Below the pieces are notes generated by a model. That model saw only the letters and a list, made by a program, of their open reading frames with translations. It had not been told where the DNA came from and made no database searches. Below are positions 33,805-42,843 of a DNA stretch of 64,000 bases, piece by piece. The position numbers and the translations under genes were made by a program. Source of the stretch: Peribacillus saganii (GTDB lineage: Bacteria; Bacillota; Bacilli; Bacillales; DSM-1321); assembly GCF_003429095.1 (NCBI RefSeq), contig NZ_QVTE01000017.1:62001-126000 (forward strand), given 5' to 3'. The stretch's first letter is position 1, and each line of letters begins with the position of its first letter.

Positions 33805-34167
33805 ATGAGCGAAATCGTAATTATTACAGAAGCAGCAGCTTTTCAGATAAAAGAAATGATGAAGCATAATGATGAGGAGGGTTCTTTCCTGCGGGTAGCC
33901 GTAAAGGGAGGGGGCTGCAGCGGCCTCTCATATGGAATGGGCTTTGAACAGGACTCCGATGAAAAAGATACGATATTGAGTCAGCATGGCATTAATATTT
34001 TAGTAAGCAAAGACGATGCCCCAATTTTAAATGGAACTGTTGTTGATTATAAACAGTCCATGATGGGCGGAGGGTTTACCATTGACAATCCAAATGCCAT
34101 CGCTTCCTGCGGCTGCGGATCATCCTTCCGTACAGCAACAGCAACGGGTACACCGGAAGAGTGTTAA
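33805..34167 (+). CDS. yutM: YutM, IscA/ErpA-type iron-sulfur carrier
   Basis: 120 residues after an AAAGGAGGATG ribosome site. HesB/IscA family A-type carrier, with the three conserved cysteines: one in KGGGCSGLSYGMG and two in SCGCGSSF near the C-terminus. It takes Fe-S clusters from the Suf scaffold to targets. FTIDNPNA is the usual strand before the C-terminal cysteines. Single gene with its own terminator. Confidence 0.94.
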   Translation: MSEIVIITEAAAFQIKEMMKHNDEEGSFLRVAVKGGGCSGLSYGMGFEQDSDEKDTILSQHGINILVSKDDAPILNGTVVDYKQSMMGGGFTIDNPNAIASCGCGSSFRTATATGTPEEC

Positions 34168-34191
34168 TTACCTGAATCTAAAAAATCATTG

Positions 34192-34220
34192 AGTCCGGTT
34201 TAAAAAACCGGACTTTTTTT
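34192..34220 (+). terminator. Terminator after yutM
   Basis: AGTCCGGTTT, AAA, AAACCGGACT, TTTTTTT: 10-bp stem. Confidence 0.9.
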
Positions 34221-34253
34221 GTGCGTAATTATTCTCAATTAAGGAAGGATGAA

Positions 34254-34367
34254 ATGACTCGGATTGCAAAAGGAACAATAGCAAACTTAAAGGAAATCGC
34301 TGCGATCAGCAACGAAACGGTCGGCAAAGAAAGCAGGCTGGAATTCCTCCGTTTGGGCTTTTTCTGA
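34254..34367 (+). pseudogene. Short FeoA-like N-terminal fragment
   Basis: An ATG after AAGGAAGG opens 37 codons. The peptide has the FeoA-like rhythm KGTIANLKEIAA...RLEFLRLGFF, where FeoA proteins read R-L-x-x-L-G-F-x-x-G, and then stops. Nothing downstream restores the domain. It is either a decayed feoA remnant or a real micro-protein. The rest of 34168-34472 holds only the yutM terminator. Confidence 0.35.
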
Positions 34368-34472
34368 AAAACGTTGCTTCATTGCCCCCTGTTGTTATGA
34401 AAAAATGATAAAATTTTTACCAAAGTTCAATCATTTTTCAAAAGACATTTTTAGAGCGAAGGAGTCGTTAAC

Positions 34473-36089
34473 ATGGAGGGGAATATGTTAATGCAGTCGT
34501 CAGAACAAATGCTGAATATTTTAAATGATCTTGTATCGATTGGGAGCATTACCTTATCTGAAGCCGAAAAGCATATTCCACTTAGAATAGAACACTACGT
34601 AAAGCAAATAAGTCATTTTCAGGAAAATCCCTCATATATCAGCCGTCATCCCACCATGGATGGCCGTTCATTTTTAACTGCGTTATATAAACATGATGAA
34701 GCAGAGAAAACGGTGATTATGCTCAGCCATTTTGATGTAGTAGACGTAGAGGAATACGGTGATCTCAAGCATCTGGCTTTTCGCCCAATTGAGCTGACGA
34801 ATGCTCTTTTTAAGAGGCTCGATGAGCTTCCTGCTGATGCGCGAAAGGATTTGGAAAGCGGCGATTGGCTTTTTGGGCGTGGGACTATGGATATGAAGTG
34901 CGGTCTTGTCCAACACCTTTCGCTTTTGGAAAAAGCATCAGCAGAAAAGTGGAAAATTAACCTCTTGTTACTGACCGTTCCAGATGAAGAGGTTAATTCA
35001 GCCGGTATGCGTGAAGCTGTCCAGAAACTTTTGGATATTGCTGCTGACCATAAATTAACCTTCACATTATGTTTAAATTCTGAGCCGATGTTTACACAAG
35101 TCCCAGGAGATGAAAACCATTATTTCTATACTGGATCAATCGGCAAAATTATGCCTGGCGTGCTTTGCTTTGGAAGAGAAAGCCACGTTGGGGAACCATT
35201 ATCCGGCATTAACGCTGCGTGGATGTCGTCAGTTGTTTCACAGGAAATCGAGTGGAATGAAAAACTGTGCGAAACTGTAAACGGCCAGGTCAGCCCGCCG
35301 CCAACAGTATTGCTGCAGCGAGACTTAAAAAAAGAATACTCAGCCCAGCTCCCAAGCCTTTCCGTCAGTTTATACAATTTATTATTAATGAAAAGGAATC
35401 CTGCCGATGTGCTGGGGGCTATGCGCGAAGCTGCTGACAGTGCTGCACAGAAAATCACATCATTTATACAGGAGAAGTACCGTACATACAGTATTTCGCA
35501 CCGCCAGCCTGACCATATCCGGGTGCTCTCTTATGAAGAATTAAAGCAATATGCTTGCGAAAAGTCTACTTGTGAGCAAATTACGGCATTAGAGTATTCG
35601 GCCGCCATGAATACACCTGGCGATAACCGAGAACAATCTATCAAGGCAGTCGAACAAATGGCCTTGTTTTGCCGAGAGCTTGCCCCGATGATCGTCTTGT
35701 TTTTCGCTCCGCCATATTATCCAGCCGTGAACACAAGCGACAATAAAGATATCCAGAAGCTTAGCAGGTCCCTTATTGAATACACTAATAAACATTTTGG
35801 CTATAAACTGCTGCCTGTAGACTATTTTAACGGCATTTCAGATTTAAGCTATGCTGTGCTTCAGGCACCGCTGTCTGATATGGATATGTATAACACTAAT
35901 CTGCCTGGAGGTCGAGAGCTGTATTCGATTCCGTTTCAGGAAATGGCATGCCTCACTGCACCGGTCCTAAACGTGGGTCCGATCGGAAAAGATGCCCATA
36001 AGAAAACAGAACGGCTTTATTTGCCATTTGCCTTTGATCAATTGCCAAAAATATTGAAAAATCTGTTATTAATGCATCAGGATCAATAA
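34473..36089 (+). CDS. RocB-like M20 metallopeptidase
   Basis: 538 residues after AAGGAG. M20-family metal ligands are seen: SHFDVVDV (His), FGRGTMDMKCG (bridging Asp), PDEEVNSAG (catalytic Glu and ligand Glu). The length and the inserted region resemble RocB/YqjN of Bacillus, which lie in arginine catabolism and act as a peptidase or deacylase of unknown substrate. No roc genes or RocR sites are near, so it may be a paralogue. Cytosolic. Single gene with its own terminator. Confidence 0.85.
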   Translation: MEGNMLMQSSEQMLNILNDLVSIGSITLSEAEKHIPLRIEHYVKQISHFQENPSYISRHPTMDGRSFLTALYKHDEAEKTVIMLSHFDVVDVEEYGDLKHLAFRPIELTNALFKRLDELPADARKDLESGDWLFGRGTMDMKCGLVQHLSLLEKASAEKWKINLLLLTVPDEEVNSAGMREAVQKLLDIAADHKLTFTLCLNSEPMFTQVPGDENHYFYTGSIGKIMPGVLCFGRESHVGEPLSGINAAWMSSVVSQEIEWNEKLCETVNGQVSPPPTVLLQRDLKKEYSAQLPSLSVSLYNLLLMKRNPADVLGAMREAADSAAQKITSFIQEKYRTYSISHRQPDHIRVLSYEELKQYACEKSTCEQITALEYSAAMNTPGDNREQSIKAVEQMALFCRELAPMIVLFFAPPYYPAVNTSDNKDIQKLSRSLIEYTNKHFGYKLLPVDYFNGISDLSYAVLQAPLSDMDMYNTNLPGGRELYSIPFQEMACLTAPVLNVGPIGKDAHKKTERLYLPFAFDQLPKILKNLLLMHQDQ

Positions 36090-36095
36090 GGTATA

Positions 36096-36139
36096 AAAAG
36101 TCCGATCCCCTAAAAGTTCAACAGGGGATACGGACTTTT
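36096..36139 (+). terminator. Terminator after the M20 peptidase gene
   Basis: AAAAGTCCGATCCCCT and AGGGGATACGGACTTTT pair with a single internal mismatch around an 11-nt loop. Confidence 0.8.
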
Positions 36140-36183
36140 CCAGTTGTTTAAAGTTAAGAAAGTTAACGCTTTAACGAGTTCAG

Positions 36184-36437
36184 ATATCTAGCTCCAGCGC
36201 CCAGCCCCGACGCACACGATGTTCTTGCCGGTCTTGCACAGGACAAGGAATGCTACGTCAGCAATACATCGCACGAAACAAAGCGACAGTTTTGTGAGGA
36301 TGTGCTGGCGTCGACGTTTGGCACAGGACGGAGGTTGAAATGGTCTTAAATTTTAACCCTGCCAGAACTTAGCCGGCGTTCCTTTAACAGGATGTGGCAA
36401 CGCCGTTCTTCCTCTGTCAGGGCGCTTTCGCTTTTCT
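36184..36437 (+). repeat. Dispersed intergenic structured repeat, copy 3
   Basis: Starts ATATCTAGCTCCAGCGCCCAGC and ends CAGGGCGCTTTCGCTTTTC. Terminal pairing AGCGCCC (36196-36202) with GGGCGCT (36420-36426). Carries two AGGATGTG units and the CATCGCACGAAACAAAGC module also found in copy 4. With the M20 terminator and fragment 36441-36525 it fills the gap 36090-36525. Confidence 0.85.
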
Positions 36438-36440
36438 ATG

Positions 36441-36525
36441 ATATCTAGCTGCGCCGTCTACACCCGATATTCTGGATAAGGAACGCTTTGGCAGCGACCC
36501 ACGTTCGAGGATACATGCACTTTTC
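36441..36525 (+). repeat. Partial copy of the dispersed repeat
   Basis: A second TATCTAGCTGCGCC start right after copy 3, then GGAACGCTTTGGCAGCGA as in copy 4 (AATGCTTTGGCAGCGA). It lacks the GGGCGCT end and stops at the yumC stop codon. Confidence 0.6.
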
Positions 36526-37524
36526 TTATTCAGAGAAAAGGGAAGAGCTGTGAAGCGGCTGAGCCTTCGCCTTAGGATCCATGAAAGCTTTAGCATTGTT
36601 AACAGCTGTAGGTGCTTCACCGAATCCGGTCGCGATTAGCTTAACTTTTCCGTCATAGGTGCAAATGTCACCTGCAGCATAGATGCCAGGAACGTTTGTC
36701 TCCATTTTGGAGTTCACAACGATTGAGTTTTTCTGAATTTCGAGTCCCCATTCCTTGATCGGTCCCAGTGAAGAAACGAAACCATAGTTGACAATGACCG
36801 CATCTACGTCGATGACTTCTTGGTCATCACTATTTGCACCATTGATGACAACTTGATGTATTTTGTTTTCATCACCGATGAATTCAGCAGGGACAAAAGG
36901 AGTCTTTATTTCAACTTTACTGTTTTGTAAATTTTCAACGCTGTGTTCATGTGCGCGGAATTTATCACGGCGGTGAACGATTGTCACTTTTTCAGCGATT
37001 GGTTCCAGCATTAGGGCCCAGTCAACGGCTGAATCGCCGCCGCCAAAAACTACAACCTTTTGGCCGGCAAATTGATTTAAATCATCGATGAAATAATGAA
37101 GGTTCTTGCCTTCATATTTTGCACCCGCTTCAAGCTCTATGCGTCGGGGCTGGAAAGCTCCATTTCCAGCAGTAATGATAACTGTTTTAGAATAATGCAC
37201 TTCTTTATTCGTAATAAGTTTGAAATTGCCGTCTTCCTGCTTTTCAAGCTTCTCAACTGACTGCTCCAGTGCAACAGCTGGCTCAAATTTAGCCATTTGT
37301 TCCTTTAAATTATTAACAAGCTCTTGTGCACGCACCTTGGGAAAGCCGGCAACATCGTAGATATATTTTTCAGGGTAAAGTGCAGAAAGCTGCCCGCCTA
37401 GCTGCGGGAGGCTTTCAATGATCTTTACCGAAGCTTGTCTCATACCACCATAGAATGCTGTAAATAGTCCAGCGGGACCACCGCCAATTATCGTAATATC
37501 ATACAATTTTTGATCCTCGTTCAC
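36526..37524 (-). CDS. yumC: Ferredoxin/flavodoxin-NADP+ reductase, thioredoxin-reductase type
   Basis: 332 residues, the standard length for YumC. FAD fold [25 protein letters not shown] fold [15 protein letters not shown], and the closing [13 protein letters not shown]. It looks like thioredoxin reductase but lacks the redox CxxC, which is diagnostic of the Bacillus ferredoxin-NADP reductase (type 2). It reduces ferredoxins, flavodoxins and related carriers with NADPH. The gene abuts repeats on its 3' side and is divergent from yumB. Confidence 0.95.
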   Translation of the reverse strand: MNEDQKLYDITIIGGGPAGLFTAFYGGMRQASVKIIESLPQLGGQLSALYPEKYIYDVAGFPKVRAQELVNNLKEQMAKFEPAVALEQSVEKLEKQEDGNFKLITNKEVHYSKTVIITAGNGAFQPRRIELEAGAKYEGKNLHYFIDDLNQFAGQKVVVFGGGDSAVDWALMLEPIAEKVTIVHRRDKFRAHEHSVENLQNSKVEIKTPFVPAEFIGDENKIHQVVINGANSDDQEVIDVDAVIVNYGFVSSLGPIKEWGLEIQKNSIVVNSKMETNVPGIYAAGDICTYDGKVKLIATGFGEAPTAVNNAKAFMDPKAKAQPLHSSSLFSE

Positions 37525-37895
37525 TATATAAATCCCCCTATCGATAGTTCAATCCAAAGTACATTTTAACATAAATTATTTAGGAAGGAGATGAATTTGA
37601 GAAAGATAGAAGAATTTTTTGAATAGAAAAACTTTTCCAAGTAATATGCTTTTCTCCTTGATTAAAATCCTGAATACTATATTGGAAGACATGGTGGTAA
37701 CTTCCTGTTTGATTTTTCGGATGATACTTGTTTATTTTGGCTAAAAATCCTCTAAATGAACCTTCCATTTTTCCATTTGTGCAGTGTAAAATTACTATTT
37801 GTCTCTTGAAAAAGTATTGGATATGGAATACTATTTATTTAGATCTCATATTGTTACTTTTCTTTGATAAAATCAGTACATTTTTTTGAATGAGT

Positions 37896-37913
37896 TCGTG
37901 AATTACATCACAA
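37896..37913. promoter_or_regulatory. Candidate Rex operator upstream of yumB
   Basis: TCGTGA, 6-nt spacer, TCACAA: the right half matches the Rex box TTGTGA-N6-TCACAA and the left differs at one base. It lies about 100 nt before the yumB start in the 489-bp yumC-yumB intergenic region (37525-38013), in which I see no other certain element. Rex senses the NADH/NAD ratio, which suits an NADH dehydrogenase. Confidence 0.5.
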
Positions 37914-38013
37914 ACTTTTGTTTTTATTTTATAATTTTTTTAACATGCGGTGAGATGATAAGAAATAAGCTTAGCATCGCGAGAAAAATACTGTAAAGGT
38001 GGTTCCGATACCA

Positions 38014-39231
38014 TTGAAAACAAAGAAAATTGTTATCCTGGGCGCAGGGTACGGCGGCCTAATGACAGCTACTCGTTTACAAAAAGCTATAGGCGTAAAT
38101 GAAGCTGAAATTGTTCTTGTTAATAAAAATGATTATCATTATGAAACAACTTGGCTACATGAGGCATCAGCAGGAACTTTACACCATGATCGTGTTCGCT
38201 ATGATATTCGCTCGGTTATTGATAGTCATAAGGTCGGCTTTATCCAGGATTCAGTTGTTGAAGTTAAGACCTCTGAAAAGCTGGTTATTTTAGAAAACGG
38301 CGAAATTTCTTATGATTATTTAGTCATCGCTCTTGGCGGGGAGTCTGAGACATTTGGAATTCAAGGCCTTAAGGAATATGCATTCTCTATCTCGAATGTT
38401 AATTCTGCACGCCAAATCCGTGGACATATTGAATATCAGTTTGCTACCTACCAGACTGAAGTGGAAAAGAAAGACGAAAGATTAACCATTGTTGTAGGTG
38501 GTGCTGGCTTTACCGGAATTGAGTTCCTTGGAGAATTGGCTAACCGTATTCCGGAGCTTTGCAAGGAATATGATGTAGACTTCCAAAAGGTGCGCTTAAT
38601 ATGTGTTGAAGCTGCTCCAACCGCATTACCTGGCTTTGACCCTGAATTGGTTTCTTATGCCGTTTCTCACTTAGAGAAAAAAGGTGTTGAATTCAAAATC
38701 GGTACTGCGATCAAAGAATGTACACCTGACGGAATCATCGTTGCAAAAGGTGAAAATGAAACAGAAGAAATCAAAGCTGGCACTGTTGTTTGGGCTGCTG
38801 GTGTTCGAGGTAACGCTGTTATTGAAAAGTCAGGTATTGAGGCAATGCGCGGACGTGTGAAGGTGCAGCCGGATTTACGGGCTCCTGGCCATGATGATAT
38901 CTTTGTTATTGGTGACTCTTCCCTTGTTATTAATGAAGAAATTAACCGTCCTTATCCTCCTACAGCTCAAATTGCTATGCAGCAGGGTGAGATAGTTGCA
39001 AAGAATCTCGTGTCACTTATCCGTAATAATCCTCACCTGGAAACATTCAAGCCGGATATTAAAGGAACTGTATGTTCACTGGGCGAAGATGATGCAATTG
39101 GCGTTGTTTACGGAAAGAAACTAGTAGGCACAAAAGCATCCATCATGAAGAAAGTGATTGATAACCGTGCGCTTCTTATGATTGGCGGCCCTTCATTAGT
39201 TCTGAAAAAAGGTAAATTTAAATTATTATAA
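38014..39231 (+). CDS. yumB: Type II NADH dehydrogenase
   Basis: The TTG at 38014 ([15 protein letters not shown]) is preferred: AAAGGTGG lies 11 nt before it, while the in-frame GTG at 37999 has no ribosome site. About 405 residues. FAD fold [20 protein letters not shown] fold [36 protein letters not shown] and the quinone-site AYPPTAQIA-like [17 protein letters not shown]-2 enzymes oxidise NADH and reduce menaquinone without proton pumping, bound peripherally to the membrane. Named by resemblance to YumB and position beside yumC; a Rex-like site upstream hints at redox control. Confidence 0.92.
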   Translation: MKTKKIVILGAGYGGLMTATRLQKAIGVNEAEIVLVNKNDYHYETTWLHEASAGTLHHDRVRYDIRSVIDSHKVGFIQDSVVEVKTSEKLVILENGEISYDYLVIALGGESETFGIQGLKEYAFSISNVNSARQIRGHIEYQFATYQTEVEKKDERLTIVVGGAGFTGIEFLGELANRIPELCKEYDVDFQKVRLICVEAAPTALPGFDPELVSYAVSHLEKKGVEFKIGTAIKECTPDGIIVAKGENETEEIKAGTVVWAAGVRGNAVIEKSGIEAMRGRVKVQPDLRAPGHDDIFVIGDSSLVINEEINRPYPPTAQIAMQQGEIVAKNLVSLIRNNPHLETFKPDIKGTVCSLGEDDAIGVVYGKKLVGTKASIMKKVIDNRALLMIGGPSLVLKKGKFKLL

Positions 39232-39255
39232 TGTATTTAATAAATAGTGCTTTGA

Positions 39256-39292
39256 AAGGCTGTCCGCAGGTTAATCCTGGACAGCCTTTTAT
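39256..39292 (+). terminator. Terminator after yumB
   Basis: AAGGCTGTCC and GGACAGCCTT with a 13-nt loop, followed by TTATATT. Confidence 0.85.
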
Positions 39293-39495
39293 ATTGGCCG
39301 CATTTGTACAATGAAAGAATGAGATATATTTAAATTTTCTGAATATCTTTAAAAGATAGAGAAAGAAGGAGAAATATAATAATGTATCCGCTTTCATGGC
39401 TGTTTTTGCATAAAATAGGTTTTTTCAAAATTAGGATTTTCATGATATATTATCAGAAAATTTAATTAATTTTAATTCTCGAGGAGATGGCGACG

Positions 39496-39624
39496 ATGTC
39501 AAAAATTACGGTTAAAACGTACGATTGTGTATATTGTTCAGGAAAAGGGTATTTCCAGTTATTGCTTGGAGGATCCGAGACTTGTTCATGCTGTGGAGGA
39601 AGCGGCAAATTGGAAGAAAAATAA
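39496..39624 (+). CDS. yuiA: YuiA, small Cys-rich DnaJ-zinc-finger-like protein
   Basis: 42 residues, start ATG after GAGGAG. Two cysteine motifs, CVYCSGKGYF and CSCCGGSGK, follow the CxxCxGxG pattern of half a DnaJ zinc-finger, so it probably binds one zinc. Matches the YuiA family by size and position between yumB and yuiB. Function unknown. It was easily missed because it is so short. Confidence 0.85.
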   Translation: MSKITVKTYDCVYCSGKGYFQLLLGGSETCSCCGGSGKLEEK

Positions 39625-39693
39625 TAGAACGGACAACAAAAGCCAGGTAAATAAATAATGTGATTTTCATTTCAAAGACTGGCAAATAGATGA

Positions 39694-39722
39694 TTGACGG
39701 GTCTTTTCCGATTAAGTACACT
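39694..39722 (+). promoter_or_regulatory. Sigma-A promoter for yuiB
   Basis: TTGACG, 17-nt spacer, TACACT, ending 33 nt before the yuiB start. Confidence 0.65.
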
Positions 39723-39755
39723 AGAATTAGTGCTTCTAGGGAGGGGCTATAGAAA

Positions 39756-40079
39756 ATGCAAATGTCTTTACCAGTTTTAATTATTTCAGTTGTTTTATTT
39801 TTTGTTTTATTCTTTGGCATTGGATTTTTGCTGAATATGCTGTTTCGTTCTTCATGGATTATGGTTATTATTTTTCCATTAGTTGCCGTTTTCATTATTA
39901 ATAATAAAAAATTAATCGAGTATTTCAGAAGCCCGGCAGATACATTCGGTCAGCTTGGGGGCAGACTTTCTTCCCTTGCTCCAGCTGATGTTACGATTTT
40001 AGCAAGTGGATTAGCAGGTGCGATTCTTGCAGGAGTGGTCATTAAAACCCTCAGAAACAAAGGGTATAGAATGTTTTAA
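39756..40079 (+). CDS. yuiB: YuiB, small membrane protein
   Basis: 107 residues after GGGAGGGGC. Two N-terminal membrane helices (about 5-25 and 33-48), then a polar middle and a Gly/Ala-rich third hydrophobic stretch (VTILASGLAGAILAGVVI, about 79-96). Matches YuiB by order (yuiA-yuiB-yuiC). No known function. Confidence 0.85.
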   Translation: MQMSLPVLIISVVLFFVLFFGIGFLLNMLFRSSWIMVIIFPLVAVFIINNKKLIEYFRSPADTFGQLGGRLSSLAPADVTILASGLAGAILAGVVIKTLRNKGYRMF

Positions 40080-40102
40080 CCGGATTCCAATAAAATTCCC
40101 AA

Positions 40103-40140
40103 AAACTCTGTCATAAGCAAAATATGATGGGGTTTTTTTA
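40103..40140 (+). terminator. Terminator after yuiB
   Basis: AACTCTGTCATA and TATGATGGGGTT pair over 12 positions (four G-T pairs), with TTTTTTT after. Confidence 0.8.
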
Positions 40141-40177
40141 ATGGCTTTTTTTCTAAGAAAGTATAACGATTGCTTTT

Positions 40178-40474
40178 AACAAGTACAGATGTCTAGATAG
40201 CAGCAACTTTTTATTCTGCTAAAAATAAAGCGAATTTTTTTCTGGAAAATAAAGCTCCGACGTACAGGACGTGCCAGCGCCGGCGTCGCCAAAGACAAGG
40301 AATGAATGCTTTGGCAGCGATACATCGCACGAAACAAAGCATTTGCTTTGTGAGGACGAGGCAATTTTAGCCGTTCTTCCTCTGTTAGGATGTGCTAGCG
40401 TCGACGTTTGGCCCAGGAGGACGTGCCAGTACTTAGTCAACGTTCCTTGTTTTATAGGGCGCTTTCACTTTTCT
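40178..40474 (+). repeat. Dispersed intergenic structured repeat, copy 4
   Basis: Starts AACAAGTACAGATGTCTAG, with a decayed left terminus (AGATAGCAGC instead of AGCGCCCAGC), and ends AGGGCGCTTTCACTTTTC. Contains three AGGA(C/T)GTG units and the perfect hairpin ACAAAGCA-TT-TGCTTTGT. With the yuiB terminator it accounts for the gap 40080-40560. Confidence 0.8.
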
Positions 40475-40560
40475 TATTGTAATAAATATTTTCACTCTTT
40501 ATGAATATTCTTTCTTTTTTTGGGAAAGTAATATGTCAGAGAGGAGTGAAGAAATTTTAT

Positions 40561-41250
40561 ATGAGTAAATTGAAAAACTTAAGCCAAAGGGCCGTAATTG
40601 CCCTATTACTAGTTTTTGCGGTTCAATCCACCCTCTGTCATGTGACTGGGGTTTCTGCAATGGCAGCGCTAAATTGGGGTGAGTTTCGTTCAGACTTCAG
40701 TCCCGATCGGAATACAAGGGTGATTGGGTTAGATTATAAGTATCTGAACAGCTCAATGCCAACTAAAACAGAAATATCTTTTTCTAAACCGATAACCTCG
40801 CCAAAGACGATAGAAGAAGCGGTAGATTTTACACAGTACCCCACTAAAGAAGTGGTGGCTACCGGTTATACGGCCGGGGTTGAATCGACCGGTAAAAGTC
40901 CAGGTAATCCATCGTACGGCATTACATATTCCGGAGTAAGAGTAAAAAGAGACTTATTCTCGACAGTGGCAGCTGATTTAAATGTTTTCCCGATTGGGAC
41001 AATCCTTTATATCCCAGGGTATGGATATGGAGTTGTAGCGGATAAGGGCGGGGCCATTAAAGGCAATGAATTGGACCTTTATTATGAGACCGTTGATGAT
41101 GTTTTTAATCAGTGGGGCAAAAAAACCATCGATGTTTACGTAGTTAAAAAGGGAAAAGGAAAATTGACCGAAAATGATCTGACTGTGTTAAATGAGGATA
41201 GTGAATTACAGGTATTCCGCCAGCAGTTTAAAGGAAAATTAAAAAAATAA
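40561..41250 (+). CDS. yuiC: YuiC, secreted 3D-domain murein-active protein
   Basis: 229 residues from ATG 40561, with AGAGGAGTG upstream; longer readings from 40501 or 40546 have poorly placed sites. The N-terminal hydrophobic segment (about 12-30) is a signal peptide or anchor. Residues about 95-200 form a 3D domain ([40 protein letters not shown]) with the conserved Asp triad of MltA-like double-psi barrels. YuiC-type proteins are lytic transglycosylase-like and relate to the Sps resuscitation group. Extracellular, acting on the cell wall. Confidence 0.88.
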   Translation: MSKLKNLSQRAVIALLLVFAVQSTLCHVTGVSAMAALNWGEFRSDFSPDRNTRVIGLDYKYLNSSMPTKTEISFSKPITSPKTIEEAVDFTQYPTKEVVATGYTAGVESTGKSPGNPSYGITYSGVRVKRDLFSTVAADLNVFPIGTILYIPGYGYGVVADKGGAIKGNELDLYYETVDDVFNQWGKKTIDVYVVKKGKGKLTENDLTVLNEDSELQVFRQQFKGKLKK

Positions 41251-41357
41251 ATATAATGTAATACATAGAATTTACATAACATAATACATAGAATTGATGA
41301 TCTAAGCATATGCAAAAAATATAAGAAACTGTTCCAGGTTGTGTCCCTTGGAACAAA

Positions 41358-41399
41358 AAGCCCCGTACTCACAACTGGTACGGGGCTTTCCTTTTTTTT
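41358..41399 (+). terminator. Terminator after yuiC
   Basis: AAAGCCCCGTAC and GTACGGGGCTTT, loop 9 nt, then CCTTTTTTTT. The rest of 41251-41604 shows only two short direct repeats of TAATACATAGAATT near 41260-41295. Confidence 0.9.
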
Positions 41400-41604
41400 C
41401 AGAATTATCAAAAGTACAAAGAATAATCAATCAAGATCATTGTTAAATAAAGATGACTTTCGAAAATTAATATTTTTTTACAGTTTATTTCTCTATATAC
41501 AAGCTTTCAGGAAATGCTTTTCGTTCCTGACTGCAAAGCAAAAATTTTTGCCTTAATACTGTTATCTGGTTTTTAAAGAACAAAGTTTTCCTTCCGCTCC
41601 TGCA

Positions 41605-42090
41605 TTATTTAACGCTGAACAAAAGGAAATGAAGGAGAAGGGTCAAAACGATTCCAGTAAGGCCTCCAAAGAATACTTCAACCGGTTTGTGGCCAAGCAG
41701 CTCCTTAAGTTCCCTTTGCTTTTGTTTTTCTTCCTTCTTGGGCCATTTTTTTGCTTCTGCGACGAAAGTATTGAAGTCTGCCACAAGCCTGTTTAATACA
41801 GCTGCTTGCTCTCCTGCCTGTCTTCTGACACCTGTTGCATCAAACATCGTTATGATTGCAAATACGGTTGCAACTGCGAAAACGGTAGAGTTGACGCCGG
41901 ACTCCAAGGCTACACCGGTGGCAAGTGCTGTTACGGCAGCTGAATGGGAGCTGGGCATGCCTCCGGTTGAGTGGATCAATGACCAATCCAATTTTCTAAT
42001 GGCAATGTACTGAATCGGCACTTTCACAAACTGGGCGAAGAAAATGGCTGTTAATGAAGCAACTAGAGGGAAATTAAACCATAATTCCAT
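41605..42090 (-). CDS. yuiD: YuiD, divergent PAP2-family membrane protein
   Basis: 161 residues from the ATG at 42090, which has AAAGGTGG in front; a reading with 18 more residues lacks one. DUF212/divergent PAP2 family. Conserved PAP2-like residues: STGGMPSSHSAAVTALATG (SGxPSxHSA, the substrate-phosphate site) and DATGVRRQAGEQA. Several membrane helices. Such proteins resemble phosphatidic-acid phosphatases but their substrate is unknown. Matches the position of B. subtilis yuiD. Confidence 0.88.
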   Translation of the reverse strand: MELWFNFPLVASLTAIFFAQFVKVPIQYIAIRKLDWSLIHSTGGMPSSHSAAVTALATGVALESGVNSTVFAVATVFAIITMFDATGVRRQAGEQAAVLNRLVADFNTFVAEAKKWPKKEEKQKQRELKELLGHKPVEVFFGGLTGIVLTLLLHFLLFSVK

Positions 42091-42413
42091 GGATCGGCCA
42101 CCTTTCATGTAAAGTATTAATTTATGGCTATTTTCTGGATACACAGCTTCGGGTACGGTGCTTTGCCCGCCGTAAAGGCAAGCTGTGGCGAATCGGCAAA
42201 GGGATATGTAAGGTGATCTATGAAGTCACAAAACGTGCTGAAAAATATGGTTCCTCTTGTACAGTCCTCTTATATAATCATTATGTCTCAATCTCACTTA
42301 TTAGATAATGTTTTTATCATAAAGTTAAAAAGGACTGGATTATGAATTGTCTGTTATTATGTTTTTAAACCAAATGAGCAGTAGTTAAACATAAAAGGCA
42401 AGGATGTGAGGAA
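42091..42413. other. Intergenic region yuiD-DUF309
   Basis: The two genes are divergent, so both promoters must be here, but I see no convincing -35/-10 pair, hairpin or repeat. A TATATAAT at about 42269-42276 lacks a partner. Confidence 0.4.
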
Positions 42414-42788
42414 ATGGAAAGTTACCCTATGGAATATTATACATTCTTTATTTCGTTTAACGAGGGTGATTATTATACCTGCCACGATTTGCTTGAGGAA
42501 ATGTGGATGACGGATAAGGGGAATTTATTTTTAAAAGGGCTGCTGCAGCTTAGTGTGGCGATTTACCATTATGAATATGGTAATGTAAAGGGAGCAAGGT
42601 CGATGCTGGAGGCCGCATACCGCTATTTGACCCCATACAGCCCCTTTCATTGGGGATTGAAGCTGGAGCCGGTGCTTGCTTATATTGAATACGCTCAGGC
42701 TATTATCCCTCCTATCGATAAGGTTCCTTTCTCTGAAGTTGGAACGCTTCCTAAGCTTCCTCGTTTATATATAAATATCGAGAATTAA
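42414..42788 (+). CDS. DUF309 protein
   Basis: 124 residues after GGATGTGAGG. The DUF309 hallmark is present: FNEGDYYTCHDLLEEMWM (residues about 13-30) with the conserved HD/E pair, then LFLKGLLQLSVAIYHYEYGN, which looks like a TPR-like helical hairpin. Family function unknown; some members are coupled with nucleotide metabolism. Cytosolic. It lies 56 nt upstream of pepA. Confidence 0.85.
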   Translation: MESYPMEYYTFFISFNEGDYYTCHDLLEEMWMTDKGNLFLKGLLQLSVAIYHYEYGNVKGARSMLEAAYRYLTPYSPFHWGLKLEPVLAYIEYAQAIIPPIDKVPFSEVGTLPKLPRLYINIEN

Positions 42789-42843
42789 AAAGAATGGTGA
42801 GTCTGTTATAATCTAAGCATGGATCGAAAAGGGAGGAATTTTT

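Noticed and set aside
37580-37768. 62-codon minus-strand frame upstream of yumC
   Set aside because: No ribosome site, no recognisable family, and it occupies the promoter region of two divergent genes.
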